NCBI GenBank assembly: GCA_003868215.1
Contig: QWDQ01000073.1
Coordinates: 1 to 64,000 of the forward strand
Direction: 5' to 3'
DNA length: 64,000 nucleotides
DNA from: Pseudophaeomoniella oleicola
Lineage: Eukaryota > Ascomycota > Eurotiomycetes > Phaeomoniellales > Phaeomoniellaceae
The notes under the pieces were generated by a model, which saw only the letters and a program-made list of their open reading frames with translations, was not told the origin of the DNA and did not search any database. The position numbers were made by a program, and so were the translations under genes. Below are positions 12,676 through 26,800 of the stretch, piece after piece. Each line of letters starts with the position of its first letter. The stretch's first letter is position 1.

Positions 12676-13530
12676 CACCACCCGCAATCCCTGTGCCTGA
12701 CCCTGTCCTTGTCCCTTGTCCTGGTCTCTGTAATGTCAAGTCTGCTCACTTCCTCACCGTCCATCCATCCCACCGCTTCTTCCACCAGCCAGTCAACACA
12801 GCGAAGTACCACTCTCCTCCACCGCCATTTTTCATCTAGATGGTCTGGAATGGTGATATACAGAAGATACGTTTGTATTGACTAACCAAAAGTAGGTACA
12901 GAACGTATGTTGCAGGCATGTGTGCATAACAGCTCGAATGGTTCTTGTTCTCCTTTCCCTTCTTCTTCTTCTCCTTCTTACTGACCGACTGGACTGCATC
13001 GGGCTATCAATCAACCCCGGGTAGGTACATACCTGACATAGGATAACCTCACAACAATAAATGGGATATACGCGTATAGATTCTGACCACCTACCTTCGC
13101 TACCACATATATACTACCTACCTACATACATAGCACATATTTAATATATAGTACATGTACATGGGTACGTATACATCCCTCGTGCTCACCGCATCCCCGA
13201 CCATCAACCAACCCTTGACACCCCGTCATCACCTTCTCATTCCCTCATCCTTACTCCTACTCCTACCCTACCCCTTGCCGTACCATCTTCACCTCCCTAC
13301 CTACGTAAATACATACATACATACCTACTGGGCCTCATTCTAACGAACAGAAGCGAACGAAGCGAACGGAACCGACGATCCATCCGACAGGGAACTAACG
13401 AAGTCGTTCTTTGCGCGTCTATCTTTCCGCTGCTCTCTCTACCCTGCGGAACCAGTGTGCATATATTGTACATATGTACCTTGAATCTGATCGATGCCAA
13501 AAGGACTGTCCCTCGACTACAGAAAAGCAT

Positions 13531-13562
13531 ACAGACAGACAGACAGACAAATAGATAGATAG
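13531..13562. repeat. ACAG/ATAG tetranucleotide repeat
   Basis: About five ACAG units are followed by three ATAG units. A short ATAC repeat lies nearby at about 13309-13324. Confidence 0.9.
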
Positions 13563-13813
13563 GCGAAACGAATGCACGTACACACAAGGTAGGTACATAC
13601 ATATGTCAACCAATATAAACATTATACCAGAGCAGACAGAAACCCAAAACAGATACACACATTCAAGCCCGAACTATGACCGACCTTACCTCGTTTCTAC
13701 CTTGCCTTTCTTCCCTACTAACTATGAAGCGATCCGACCATACCTGGGTTGACGTTTGCATGGGGTAGGTCAGGGCAGATGCCAGTTGCAGGTGCCAGGT
13801 GCAGGTGCCAGGA

Positions 13814-13838
13814 CGGTGCGGTGCGGTGCGGTGCGGTG
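13814..13838. repeat. CGGTG pentanucleotide repeat
   Basis: Five perfect CGGTG units are followed by two CATTG units. Immediately upstream is an imperfect repeat based on CAGGTGC (about 13779-13812), so the whole block appears to have grown by slippage. Confidence 0.9.
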
Positions 13839-14626
13839 CATTGCATTGCATATCCGTTTCTGTCTCTTGTCTGTCTCCGTCCTCCCGCGCGAGCGCATTT
13901 CGTAACCGTGCAGGAAACTGTGACATTTCGTACCAGGTTGTCTGACTGGGTTTGCTCACTGGTCAGGCAAGGGTCTTGCCTGGCTCGGCAACGTGAACCT
14001 GACTTTTGACCACCTCGCTCATCGAGAAACAGACAGACAGGCGGTGAAGAAAGTGAACATCTCACGTAGAACGAAGCCGACAGATCAATTGAAGGGACAC
14101 CGCTGTTGAATGTGCATCCTATTGATACCTCCTATATCTGATAGGATAGATACTACAACTCTGGTCGGCCAGATACCGGCCATAGCGGTAGCAGCGGTCA
14201 CCGCCACCCTCTTCATCCGACTGTAGATATTGGAACATGCTTCCCTGCTCGCCAACCACCACTGTGCAATATGGAAGGGAATTGTGACCTGTCCTGACTT
14301 CAGCTTTCTGCTCCTGTATCATTTCAGTCGTCTCATTCCCACAGATAAGACCCCGTTTGTGTTGTCGTGTATAGATTAAAAGTCGTTCTGTCGACCCATG
14401 AGCACCGCTCATCCAACTAAGTATTGATGTGAAAGTAAAACGCACCAGCTCAACCGTCCTGCAGATGACTCAGGAAATAAGTAAACCAACGCCGAGTCCA
14501 TAACAAGCGAATTCACAGAGCGGAAGGTTTAGGTTTCTTTGAACGCAAAGCCTATTAGCGAGATTGTTGGGAACCGCCGTAGCATCGAAGAATATGCGAA
14601 GAAAAATTTCAATGTTGACCGTCAGA

Positions 14627-16102
<1,476 letters not shown>

Positions 16103-17306
16103 GGTGACAGGGTGCGGTTCTGCAGGGAAGAACGGGAGGAAGCAGGGACAAGCGAGGAATCAGAGGGACTGCTTGTGGTACAATCGGCTATCTGGATGTC
16201 GCTGTCTGGAATACGTCGGCGCCAGTGTCGTTTCGTTTCTGCTTGTGAAGAAAAGGAGCTGATCTAGACCGCGGAAGTTGAGGACACGCCAAAGCAGATG
16301 ATTAACTTCAACATCAATCCGATTGAAGACAGTTGACGGAGCTAAAGGGGTCACCCAACCTCACCGTCCTGCTGGTTGTCGTCTAACCACACGTGTTGAA
16401 TCTTGAGATGATAACGGTCGACTATGATCCAACCTTGACCTCGGGGATGGGGATTGGGACTGGGACTGGGACTGGGAATGGGGAGAGAGATGGAGACGTT
16501 CCAGTGATTCAAGTTAACGTTGACTTAGTCCAAAATCACCTTCCCTTTCCCATCTTCAACTTAACGCGCGTTCCCCAATCCGTCCACGGTCTTGGCATAT
16601 ACAACTTCGCTATCGAGTAGGTACGTAAATCAATACAACTTCGATTGTGCCTTGTCTTCAGTAATTTACGGCATGCTCACCTCATTCATCTACTGGATCT
16701 ACTGGACTTACTCAAGGTGATCTCCTTCCTGGAAATCTTGCCTTCTCACTCTTTCTTCCAAGTCAAACAAGCACGACGACTGCGGCCAATACTTCAACAC
16801 CTGCAATTATCATTGATACTGTCCAAAGTACATATCATTCAACCATCTAGTCTGTCATAGTGGTAGTTCCATCAAGTCATTAATACGATCATCCCAAGAT
16901 CCTTCGATTCCATGATTATCGTACATATCATTTTCCATTGCCTCAAACATTGCTAGAAGCAAACATATTCCCTTGTCGAGCATTAGATTCCTCAATCATA
17001 GAATTAAAACAAAACTTTTACGATGCCATTGTAAGAAGAGGGTTTTTTTTTTTTGGAGGCGCGAAGACCGAAAGGGATCAACCGAAAGTTCGAAAGTTGG
17101 TCAACAGCCGACGCTCCCAGCCCGGAAAGAGAGAGATAAATCGGTACCGTAATCATACCGTCGTGATCATATGCTTGATTTGCTTGCTCGGAACGGTCAA
17201 AGGTAACGTTAAGGGCTTTTGATGTCATTAAGGTCGTAAATAAGAGATCAAACGGTGCAGCAGGGCAAATGTTCGCCGTTCGTATGACTTGTAGGATTCG
17301 TGGGTA
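16103..17306. other. Intergenic between ANP1 and the bHLH gene
   Basis: It holds the ANP1 promoter (right of 16102), a G-rich tract at 16443-16483, a CACGTG hexamer at 16390-16395 and the 3' side of the bHLH gene. No coding gene is supported; two short + strand frames (16393-16620, 16645-16860) look random. Confidence 0.6.
16443..16483 (+). promoter_or_regulatory. G-quadruplex-like tract upstream of ANP1
   Basis: Seven G tracts of three or four bases, separated by two or three bases, lie in 41 bases, about 340 bp upstream of the ANP1 start. The inner units are GGGACT repeats. This meets the usual G-quadruplex pattern; any regulatory effect is inferred. Confidence 0.6.
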
Positions 17307-18760
17307 TCAGAAACGTGCCCGCTTTGGAGAAATCAACGCGGCATCTGTCTGGTCGCTAGGTTTGTTGAGAATGACCCAGGTCTGATCTTCTGTCTTTCTC
17401 TTGTGCTGTGTTGGGAACTGGAAGTCGGTGTTCGACCCGATTGGGCAAGGCAGTAGTGCCTTTGGAGAACTGGGTCGACTGACCGGGCGACTAAGCGGGT
17501 GTGGTGAAGAACGGAGGGAGAATGCAGGTGTAGAGGGACCGCTGGCCGGGACGCGAGGCTCCATAAATGAATACATCTCCCGTCCATCCGGAGTAGGTGG
17601 CTCGGATTTGAAAGAGGAACTGACAGAGAAGTCGGGTACCGTAGAGTCCGCTTTTGAAGAAACGCTCGGGCGACGTTCTTGCGCTTCGAGTTTTCTCGTC
17701 AGCGCCTTGATCTCTTCATTCTGTCGGGCAATCAACGCTTCTTGGGCTTCCGTTGTCTTCTTGAGGGCTTCAGTTGTCTTCTTGAATTTTTGTTCGCTCT
17801 CCCAGACAGCCGTGCACGTCTTTGACAGGTCATGCATATAAATGACAGCAGCATGGAGCTGGACCTTCTTGACAGGTTCCTTCGCATGATCATGCCAGCC
17901 AGCCAGCTGCAGGAACTTAATGGGGGTCTGGAAGTAGAGATCCATGGCCAGATTCTTGTGATCGTTGCGACGGTTCCGCTCTGCGTTGGTGTGGTCGTTC
18001 CGTTTGTCCAATTGCCGTCTCTTATTTGGATCGGCAACGTCGACATCCTCGGCATCAGAGCGGCCAGTCCGACGTCCACAATTTTGCTTCTGTGCGATAG
18101 CGATATGCTGGCCATATTCGTACATAGGGGGAATTACTACATCCGGAAGCAGAGTTTCTCGCCTGGCATAGGCGTCTTCATCATCATCGTCGTCATATTC
18201 CTGACGCTGAGAAGCTCGAGGTTGAGACTGAGAGGAATTGTTCCCGGCAGAATTAACATGCGTCACCGTACTTGAAGATCGTCGAGCTTGCTCATCGCCC
18301 GACGACGTCGTACCAGCATCTGAAATTGATAATGTCCTCTCGGATCGGGAGCTGGAAGTCTCATTTGGCGAGGTTGTCAGACTCGGTGCTGAGAAGGCAT
18401 TAAAGTGATTAGCACTTGGTGCAGTCTGTATTGGCGGCAGTGGGCAGGGTTGGGTGAGGCCGGTGCTCTGACTGCTAGGTCTAATGGTCAAAGGTGGTAA
18501 TGGCAGAGTCCGACTATTGAGTGAATTCGCAATGGATGAAGAGCTGAGCACATGTCAATGTTATGCTTGCCTGACTTTAAGCAAGATCCATACCGAGGGA
18601 TATGTTCGTCGTAAGAGTAAGCGGTATCTCGAGTGCTTGACCCGTACGGAATTCCGTACTGATAATGCGTTTGGTTCGTTCTTTGCGGCTCAAACATGTT
18701 GGGCTGTGAGAGAAGAGCCGGCCCTTGATAGTGATGGGAAGCAATAGAGATATCACGCAT
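17307..18760 (-). CDS. bHLH transcription factor-like protein with coiled coil
   Basis: A likely DNA-binding regulator. Two exons (18760-18594 and 18543-17307) join to 467 residues. A basic helix-loop-helix region spans about residues 233-297. Its basic part DHTNAERNRRNDH has the His-Glu-Arg spacing of E-box (CACGTG-type) binders, and its second helix reads KKVQLHAAVIYMHDL. A Lys/Glu-rich coiled coil follows (about 298-346) with repeated KKTTEA units. The N-terminal half is Ser/Pro/Thr-rich with an acidic cluster (about 172-179). The C-terminal part is Ser/Pro-rich and ends KRARF. The loop is unusual, with a long insert after FQTPIKFLQLAG. I do not recognise a named orthologue. The start is the first ATG of exon 1. 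Confidence 0.75.
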
Positions 18761-20284
18761 GGTGAAGAGCAGAGACGATCTCTCGCCGGGTAAATGAGAA
18801 GATCTGAATCAGAATGGAAGGACAGCAAAAGTGTAGAGACGCAGTGAACAGCTACACCAAGTTTGAGGAGGAAAAAGCAGAGGAGATATAGCACAAGGAT
18901 TACAAGTGGTCCGGGCTCCTTTCAGTCATTTGAATGCGTCAGATCCTCACAGGAAATGAATCGACGCCAACCTGATGGCAACAACCTTGGGGAAGCGGAA
19001 GGGTGAATCCCGCTTGATGCGCAAAGCTGTGAATCCACAAATGATCTGAGCATTGAGTTAACGCACGAGTCTTGCTGAGTTTCGAGGGGAATAGCCGCTG
19101 GAGACAAATGAGAGGTTGTAAAGAGCCCAGCGGGGGCTGCAAGCTTACCGCTGGAAGGGGGGAAGCATCATCCCTGGTTGTGACTGGGGGTCCCCCTTAC
19201 TTCCAATCGACGAAATAGTCGGAGAAGTTCAGGTCCAGGAAACCCTGACGTTCGAAAAGTCCCGATCGGCCAATGGCGATCAGATCGTAAACGAGCAGGG
19301 ACTGACGCTGTCTGGGATCTTCCTTGTCACCTGGTCTAACAAAGATTTGGTTCTAGATTGAGCGGTGGGAAGATGCAAGAGCAGCTGCAGAGCGCGAGCC
19401 ATCCGCACGGCTTAGTGTACAATAAACTCACGGGAAATTAGGGTATATCACTTTTTCCCAAAAACCCAGCTGAGCAGGCCTGATTAGAGTACGGGTATCC
19501 GGAAATGCTCCGGCGCAACCTGAACCATGGTAGACAGTGATGAAAATCAGGTCAACTAAGGCGAGATAGATCTGGGATACTAAAGGTGGAAACGCAAATC
19601 ACCCGAGTTCCCGCCAGAAACTGGTCCTTGTTCGGGTTAGAAGTTTCTTGTTTGTTATGAGCGATGAATGTTTGGATAACTGGACGATGGAGACCATGGG
19701 GCCTTCACACGAGTCAGTGCGCAACCAGGGGATAGATAGGGTATCTGGCCCAGCTGGATTCAGGACAGCTGGGTGGACTCATTGAGACAGTCCCGCTGGA
19801 GATTGCAGCGATTGGTCAGCAGACCGTCGCTGACCGTTGATACAGTACCTGTCGCCGTTGGGGCGTGTGTGTTTTGGGACTCGAGCAACCCAAGAGGGAA
19901 AGGGTGGTGGTTGGGTGTTGATCAGAACGGTGCGGTACATGTACAGAAATCTTCCCACATGTCAAGTCAGCCCCATGTGCTGTGTGGAATGCCCATGGCG
20001 TTTTCTGGGTTGAGAGAGAAAAAGATCCATTGGCAAGTCGACACGATTAGGGAAGTATACGTGCATGCGTGCTGTGCCTGTCGCTTAGCGGATTTTCCAT
20101 AATTTTGTGGCTCCTCTTTTGCATGTGCGTGTGTAGTGGATGTCAGTATGGATGTGGTTGTGGAAGTGGAACTGGGCGTCGATGTCGATGTGGTGCCATC
20201 AACTGGCCAGTGCCTCGATCGATCATCCAGTAGTGCTTCGTAGCCAGTCGACGATCCCGAAGACTGAGCTGCACGCTTGCCTCA

Positions 20285-20316
20285 TACTACGTAGTACTAC
20301 GTAGTACTACGTAGTA
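20285..20316. repeat. Triple overlapping TACTACGTAGTA palindrome
   Basis: Three copies of the 12-bp palindrome overlap with a 10-bp period, close to one DNA helical turn. Single copies of the same palindrome occur at 6691, 7074, 54484 and 54580, with near copies elsewhere. Confidence 0.9.
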
Positions 20317-21651
20317 GGGTGTCACAGAGAGAGCCGGCGCTGTCAATGGCCTGATGGCATACTTTTTTCTGATCGTAGTAGTTGGGGTCATTGGGTCGGG
20401 AGGGTGGTTGGCGTTGGTGGATGATCATTGCAAATCATGGAGTGGGGAGAGAAGGGATGCTCTACTATTGTAGTAATGTTGTAGTACAGATACATAATAA
20501 CCTAACTTACTATTTATGCTATTCTGACTATTCTTTTACTATTCACTATCTACTCCTACTACTCTTGCTACTATATACCATGATCCATTGGACTATTGTG
20601 TTATAAGATCCGAACTTGTACCTTTGTAGCCTGGTCAACGTCACCCTGATCAAAGATCAACTGGTCACTGACAGACAGCCAGGTCGTCTTGTCCATCTAC
20701 TATCTACTACATAGCATCATACCAGCTTCGTAGGTCCTTGTGGATAACCATTTCCTTTCGTTATTAACTTCGTCGACTGGTCTGCCCTGCGGCTTTCTTC
20801 CCATTTTAAACTCAATGAACTCTGGCATGCCATGACGCTCTTAGGACAACCCCTCACTCACATCTCGATTCCACTGCACTCGTCGTCGCTAATATTATCC
20901 TTTACTATATGGACACGCGTAGCATTATACCGATATACTCGTCCACAGTCGGCGTATACTATAATATAGTATGGAGAGCTAGGAGGGCAACAGAGATACA
21001 GCCTGTCGGTTGGCATGGGATCAAAAAGCCCTACAGGGATCCTCCCCCAGCTCAATCAGATATAGATATGCCCTTGCTCGAAACCTACGGTGTGTTAGTC
21101 TCTGAGCCATACTTTCAAGGGATGACCCTGTCCCTGGTAGGCGAGTTAGGGTAGGGATTTAGTCGAACTACTGATGCTCATGCAAGCCTTGGGAGAGGAA
21201 ACAACAGGAATTAAATCCAAAAAAGGAAGAAGGCTGGATGGATCGTCGGGCCAGGTGCTAAAAGCAAAATGTGATACTTCACAAACTTCTCAACGTCCAA
21301 CTTGCCGCTGCATCCTAGGCCATCTACACAAGAATCCAATTGGAAAATGGCACCAAAAAGGTGCACGATCTCATATCACGGTTAATCCCAGTTTGAGCCC
21401 AAACTCAAACACCTGGGCTCCTTCGGACTCGAAAAAGAAATGCAATCTTTTGGCTTTTCCATAGGGGAACCAACCGGACATGAAGCATCATCCTTTCCCC
21501 GGCGCCACATATGAACCCTCTCGCAAAGGTGGACTGACGGGGTATCGACGGTAATACTCTCCTGTCCATCCAGAAAGCGCTGGCACAGACCGATGGTCGG
21601 TGTGTAATTCAGTCTCACGAGATCGAGGAAAGGACTCGTCTAGAGTTCAGG

Positions 21652-21682
21652 CCGTACACCGTACACCGTACACCATACACCA
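21652..21682. repeat. CCGTACA 7-bp tandem repeat
   Basis: Four tandem units of a 7-bp repeat, the last one slightly diverged (CATACA). It lies in intergenic DNA. Confidence 0.85.
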
Positions 21683-22555
21683 TGTCATTTCGACCTTAGA
21701 GATGCACACTTGTTAATGTGTGCAGCATGACCGCATTCCCTCCGGTATCGTCTCGCAGTGCTCTAACGATAAAGCCACACTTCCCATCTTTGCTCACCGC
21801 AACACTGTTCAAGGTTGACTGGCTGCTTCACACTTGCAGTAGTAACCTTGATGTCGGACCAACAATGGTACGCAGACATCTTTCACCCGAAGGTCGGTCG
21901 AACCAACTGTCTAAATATTGTTGCCTGCTCATCTGTATCTGTATTTCTCATGGCAGTTCGAGGACGCCACCGCGGCCTTAGAGATGTACCGTAGACTGAA
22001 TATCACCCAGTAGGATGCCAACCAATGCGACGTCACCACAGTGGTGAGGATACTGCGCCCGACAATTGAACCAAATCTATACATACACACACCGCCCAAA
22101 AGCAAACTGGCTTTCATTTCACAATGAAATACGAGAACAGTATTCATTTTAAATATGTTGGATTCTCATAGAAAGTCTGTACCTAGGGACCTTCGGCACA
22201 TCTAGCGGTAACTAGATGGACCAAAGACGCCTGTCTCTAAAGATCCTATCCCAGTCTACACACAGCCCACCAGGCCTCATAAGTACTCATCAACAGAACA
22301 GAGCTTCATCCGACACAAGAACACAATAAAAGCGCTACCCCTGGGCGGGATGAACGGTTATCGTGAGACCATAACCAGAGAAGGTTCAACCCTACTTCAA
22401 TGATGACTGTAATTTATGTGCTCAGCATCTGCCATCCCCAACCAAACTAGAAAAATAGAAACAAGACATGAGCCGTCGCTGAGTAATTAAGTAAGTCTAC
22501 CTTGGAAGTACAGTAAAGGAGTGAATAACGCCAAAGCATATGCCATTTTCCCAGA

Positions 22556-23888
22556 TCAGATCATGAACAGAGCAGCGAGAGCGCCGAACAAACTCATGGT
22601 GGCGGTGTTCATGTCCAGTGGGCTAGCAGCGCTAGTGGACGAAGCAGTCGAAGATGAGCTCGAAGCGGTAGTGCTGGGGTGTGTACCGACAGTGCCAGCC
22701 TGGGCAAGATGGCCACTGCAAGTAAAGGTACCGTGGATAATTCTGTTGGTGCGGTCCTGTTGGAAGGGAGTGCAGTCAAGAGTGGAGGTGGATTGCATGT
22801 TGAATTGACCCCTAACATCTGCAAGAGATGGCAGAGAGACGCTGCGCCATGGTTAGCACCGCATAGTGGCTCATAATTGTGCGAGACTTACTTCGTGAAG
22901 GCACCAGAGAAATCAAGGGCACCACCGATGGTTCTCAACCTCCTAAAGCCATCGATGATAGCAAGATGAGTGTTGTTGGCAATTTGGTAACCACCACCGA
23001 CACTGGTAAGTTGAGGAAGAGAAATGTTGGTAAGTCTTGAGTTGTCATCGAAGACCAATGCATTTCCAACGAGAGTCAGGTTGGGGCCATTGAAGCTCCT
23101 GAAGTAGTTGGAGTAGCAGCCAAGAGCACCAGTAACGTTGGCAAGAGACGGAATCGAAATAGAGCTGACGTTACGGAAAGTCAAGTTGGCAGCAGTAAGA
23201 AGGTTAGGGAACTCGATGCTGAGGTCATCGGAGTTAGCAGCCAAGGTCAGATAGCTGTCAATGGATTGCAGGTTGTTGACGTTGATGTCAGAAAGATAGT
23301 CGTTGTTCGTAACCTCGAAAGCGCTGACAGTTTCAAGCTCAATACCAGACAAACTGCTGAGTTGAGTATTGACAATGCGCACGCCCTCAGCTCTCTCAAC
23401 ACCACGATCGAAGCTCAAACTCTGAAGATTGGGGAGACCAACAAAGTTGATAACGTTGACAGAGTTCAAGCTGCTCATCTGCAAGCTAGAGAGGACAGTG
23501 AGCTCCTCCAAATGGAAGTATCCACCGATAGAGTTGAGCTGATCGGAGGAAAGCTGAGTCAAACCAGTAGCATTGAACGCAGTCAAATTCCCAGTGATTT
23601 GTTGGACACCGTTGAGTGAGATGGTACCAGCAGCTGTAGGTGAGATGACCACGCTACCATCGAAAGTTCTGCATGACTCGAGGGCAGCAGCATCTGCTTG
23701 CGAGTTGATAGTGTAATCACCGCTGCCATCAGTATCTGGACAGGTGCCGTTGGATTGCGCTGTGGGTTTGATGTCAGTCATTTATCCCAGATGTATGCAA
23801 GGTCTCCTTCAACACCCTGGAGGGTTCACTCACCAAGTGCCGCTCCGACGACAGCGAATACCGGAAGGATGTACTTTGTGAATGCCAT
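22556..23888 (-). CDS. ECM33: Ecm33/Sps2-family GPI-anchored cell-wall protein
   Basis: A GPI-anchored glycoprotein needed for cell-wall integrity and glucan/mannoprotein organisation. Three exons (23888-23834, 23759-22892, 22811-22556) give 392 residues. A clear signal peptide (MAFTKYILPVFAVVGAALA) is split by the first intron. The mature protein has receptor-L/leucine-rich-like repeats with regular LSSLNSVNV and LPNLQSLSF spacing and many N-glycosylation sequons. A Cys near the start of the mature domain (TCPDTDGSGDY) and a terminal TLDCTPFQ are as in Ecm33. A Ser/Thr-rich spacer and a hydrophobic tail (MSLFGALAALFMI) form the GPI signal. The promoter region on the right carries a long CT-rich tract on the gene strand, as in highly expressed fungal genes. 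Confidence 0.94.
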
Positions 23889-26800
23889 TGCTTCGAGAAT
23901 TTAGATATCTAATGACTCTGTTTGCCCATACATTAGCACTTGTCTTTTGCACAATGTTCAACCTGGCTTCAGCGACGACCATTCCTTCTCCCTCAACGGA
24001 TCTGTGAGGGCGCACCTCTGACACCAAGGGTTTCGCTGTGGAACTGGGTTGACAGTGCGGAAACTATGAAGTGACTCACCAATAATACAGGTCTAAACCG
24101 ACTCAAGATGACTTCGAAGACCGTTGGATAGGATCGAAGAGAGTGGTGAATGGATTGAGTTGGTTGAAAGAATTAAGTACTGTGGATTGGTTTGTTTTGT
24201 TTTGGTGTTTTGGGGAACAGCGAGCGCAGGTTAAGGATTATTAAAAAGCTTCAAACGAAAGGGAAGCTGTAACCTGGTGACCTTCTCTCCTTTTTGTGGG
24301 AAGTGAAAGAGGACTCGACACAGGGAAAAGAAGAAGCAGTCACGTTCGTGAAGTGAAGTGGCTGAGGAGGCTTTTTTGAATGAGAATGTGAGAATGGGAG
24401 GAGGAGAAGAAAGAAAAAGGATAGGAGGAGAGGATGAAGAAGTGGGATCTAAATTTTGTTGGCGAGGAGAAAGTCTAAACTAAGGGGGACCAGGGTGGAA
24501 AGTAAAGGCAAGGGAAGTGTAAAGAACCAGCGAAATAGGGAGGCCAGGGTGAAATGAATTGGCATGAAATGAAATGAATTGAAATTACAGTACTCGTCTA
24601 TACTGTCACCGCACTCTGACAGATTCATCTAATTAAGGGCCACCAGCTAAATTCTGGTCGTCTAATTAACCACTTGGTTACCTGTGACATGGCTCCAAGG
24701 AGTCGGCAGGTCGGCAGATAGGCACCTTAAACAACCTACCCAGGTACCTGGTACTTTTGGTAGGTAATTTTACTGGGTATCTGAGTATCGGGGGTACCAT
24801 ACACATACCTGGGAGAGGTGGGTACCGGCACAGTGATCTTCCCCGTTAGAGTGTTTACTTGTTTCAATGCAATTCAATCCCCTTCCGACCTCCTTCACCG
24901 ATGATAATTCATATCTTTCCCCTGCCTCTCCTCGTCCTTGTCCAGTTTCATGTTACTTGGCAAGCCTCATGACAGCTAATTAAGTGTCTATACCGTAACT
25001 CAACATACCATATGAAAGTCGTCATATTCAGTCCAGCTACGGCTATTTGGACGGTTTGATAAACAGTAAATTGCGACGAAAACCGAACCATTGAAAAAGA
25101 GTTCCCACACCCAATCTCCAGCCCACGCAAAAGAGATGCACAGCTTACCACTCTCTGAACTAGCGATGAGACTATGAGACTATCTCTCTCCCTCACTCTC
25201 GCTTTGAGACTGTCTGCGTAAGGATGGCAACTTAGAGCGGTACGGTACTGGTATCTTGTCTGTTATGTGTTCTGTCTACCCTTCCTAAGTGCATGGACCT
25301 ATCACTGGATTGCGCTTCTGCTGAGCAACTGCACTTGCATTCATACCTGTAATAATACTGTACACACAGTTCCCTCCCATGGTAACGGTGTTGGCTCCTC
25401 ACCCCCTTCATAAAGTCTTTGTCACGTTTACGGTATCGTCTCTTTCTCAGAATTATTTACGACGTAGTGCAACGCATACCCGAGGCTCTCACATTTTGTG
25501 CGGATCTTAATCTTTGTCTCTTATCCACTTGAGCCATCCTGCTTTGACTGCGTAGTACCGTAGTATACTTGCACTATAATTAAACCGTCTTTACCTGTCT
25601 CTTTCCATGGTTCATAGGTGTACTCTACCATGGCATTGGCGGCAATGGCCACCAGGCGGCATTTTGCCTCGGACATTTGGTTTGATGCGACCCATGAATG
25701 AAGCTTAGAGCCTTGAACTATTTAGCACAGCCTCCCAACCCATAACTTACCAAGCGATATCAGCTCTTGATCTTCGGCCACCTTTCTTTGTCGCGTCGCT
25801 CCAAACATCGCCGACAACAACAAAGAGACCCTGCGGCTAGATTCTCCTCTACGATGGGTGATTTTGGCCCAAGCACAGATTGTCTGTAGGAACCTCTCCG
25901 TTTGCTGGTTTCTTTGTTTGTAGGATAGATAGCATTGGCTCCGGCCCCCTCGGAACGCAGGGAATCCTCCAGATGTTAGGCTACTAGTACGTAGTATGCA
26001 CTGGTCCGCTGCGGCGTCCACGGATGGCAGGGATACCAATTGAGTCAATCTGCCATCGCTCCACTCGGTACGGTACCATGTATTTGCGCGGACTGGGTGT
26101 TCCTAGACCATCTTGTGAAGCGTTCAGAGTATCTAATTCTATTGCATGAGCAGCCAGGCTCATCCATGGGGCTTGAAGGCATGAAGGATGAAGGAAGAGT
26201 TCATTGTCGCCAAGTCGCCAGTATGAAGATAGCAGAACACATCCTTCGTATTAAGAAGTCGATATATCCAAGCCTTGCACACGCTATCGATGCCGCGCTT
26301 GCATCGAAAGTTGCACGTTCAGCTGCAAGCTTGAGACAAGACGAATGAGAGGCCAATCAAATCAACAAGGTTCTTCAATCTACTGGCTATCTACGACCTA
26401 TTGCGCATTACTCCCATACCCTATTCCAGACAACAACCCCCCACTGAACCACCCCTATCGTTACTGTAAGACCCTCGGTGGAAATAAACAATACCGTACA
26501 TGCTGGTACCGTACCATAACAAAACAAGTCGAATCGTACCTAGACGACTATGAAAAGGAGGATCTTCATTATCAAAATTGCGACTCCGTAGTTGTGCGTA
26601 AATCAACTCGTCAACCTGAAAGCAGCCGAGGGCAGCTCCATCGTGCCGATATATATCTAACAGCTCATCTCCCATCTTAGATGCCATGTAATGAAGATCA
26701 ACCACGGACTTACATATCAACTTTTCATCAAAACACAATTCGGGTCCCATCGAGCCACACATCACCCAAGGAACAGCCGACATCATCAACAATATTCCTG

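Larger units (their letters stand above)
10501..14626. other. Gene-poor 4.1-kb stretch rich in simple repeats
   Basis: No gene is supported. Frames such as 10862-11146 and 11606-12109 (both -) show no recognisable family and no consistent splicing. The 3' half is dense in microsatellites (AC/AG, CAA, ATAC, ACAG, CGGTG) and in short TACCTACC-like words. It may contain long untranslated regions of the flanking genes or a non-coding RNA; I see no direct proof. Confidence 0.55.
18761..22555. other. Large intergenic region (3.8 kb)
   Basis: No gene is supported. Frames at 19773-20102, 20382-20606 and 21174-21464 lack recognisable features. The stretch contains a triple TACTACGTAGTA array (20285-20316), TA-rich sequence around 20480-20600, and a 7-bp tandem repeat (21652-21682). 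The left end is the bHLH gene promoter; the right end is the ECM33 3' side. Confidence 0.55.

Noticed and set aside
12492-12812. Overlapping - strand frames across AG/AC repeats
   Set aside because: Frames arise from low-complexity repeat sequence.
16443-16483. Telomere-like repeat
   Set aside because: The unit is GGGACT, not the TTAGGG expected for fungal telomeres, and only a few copies occur.
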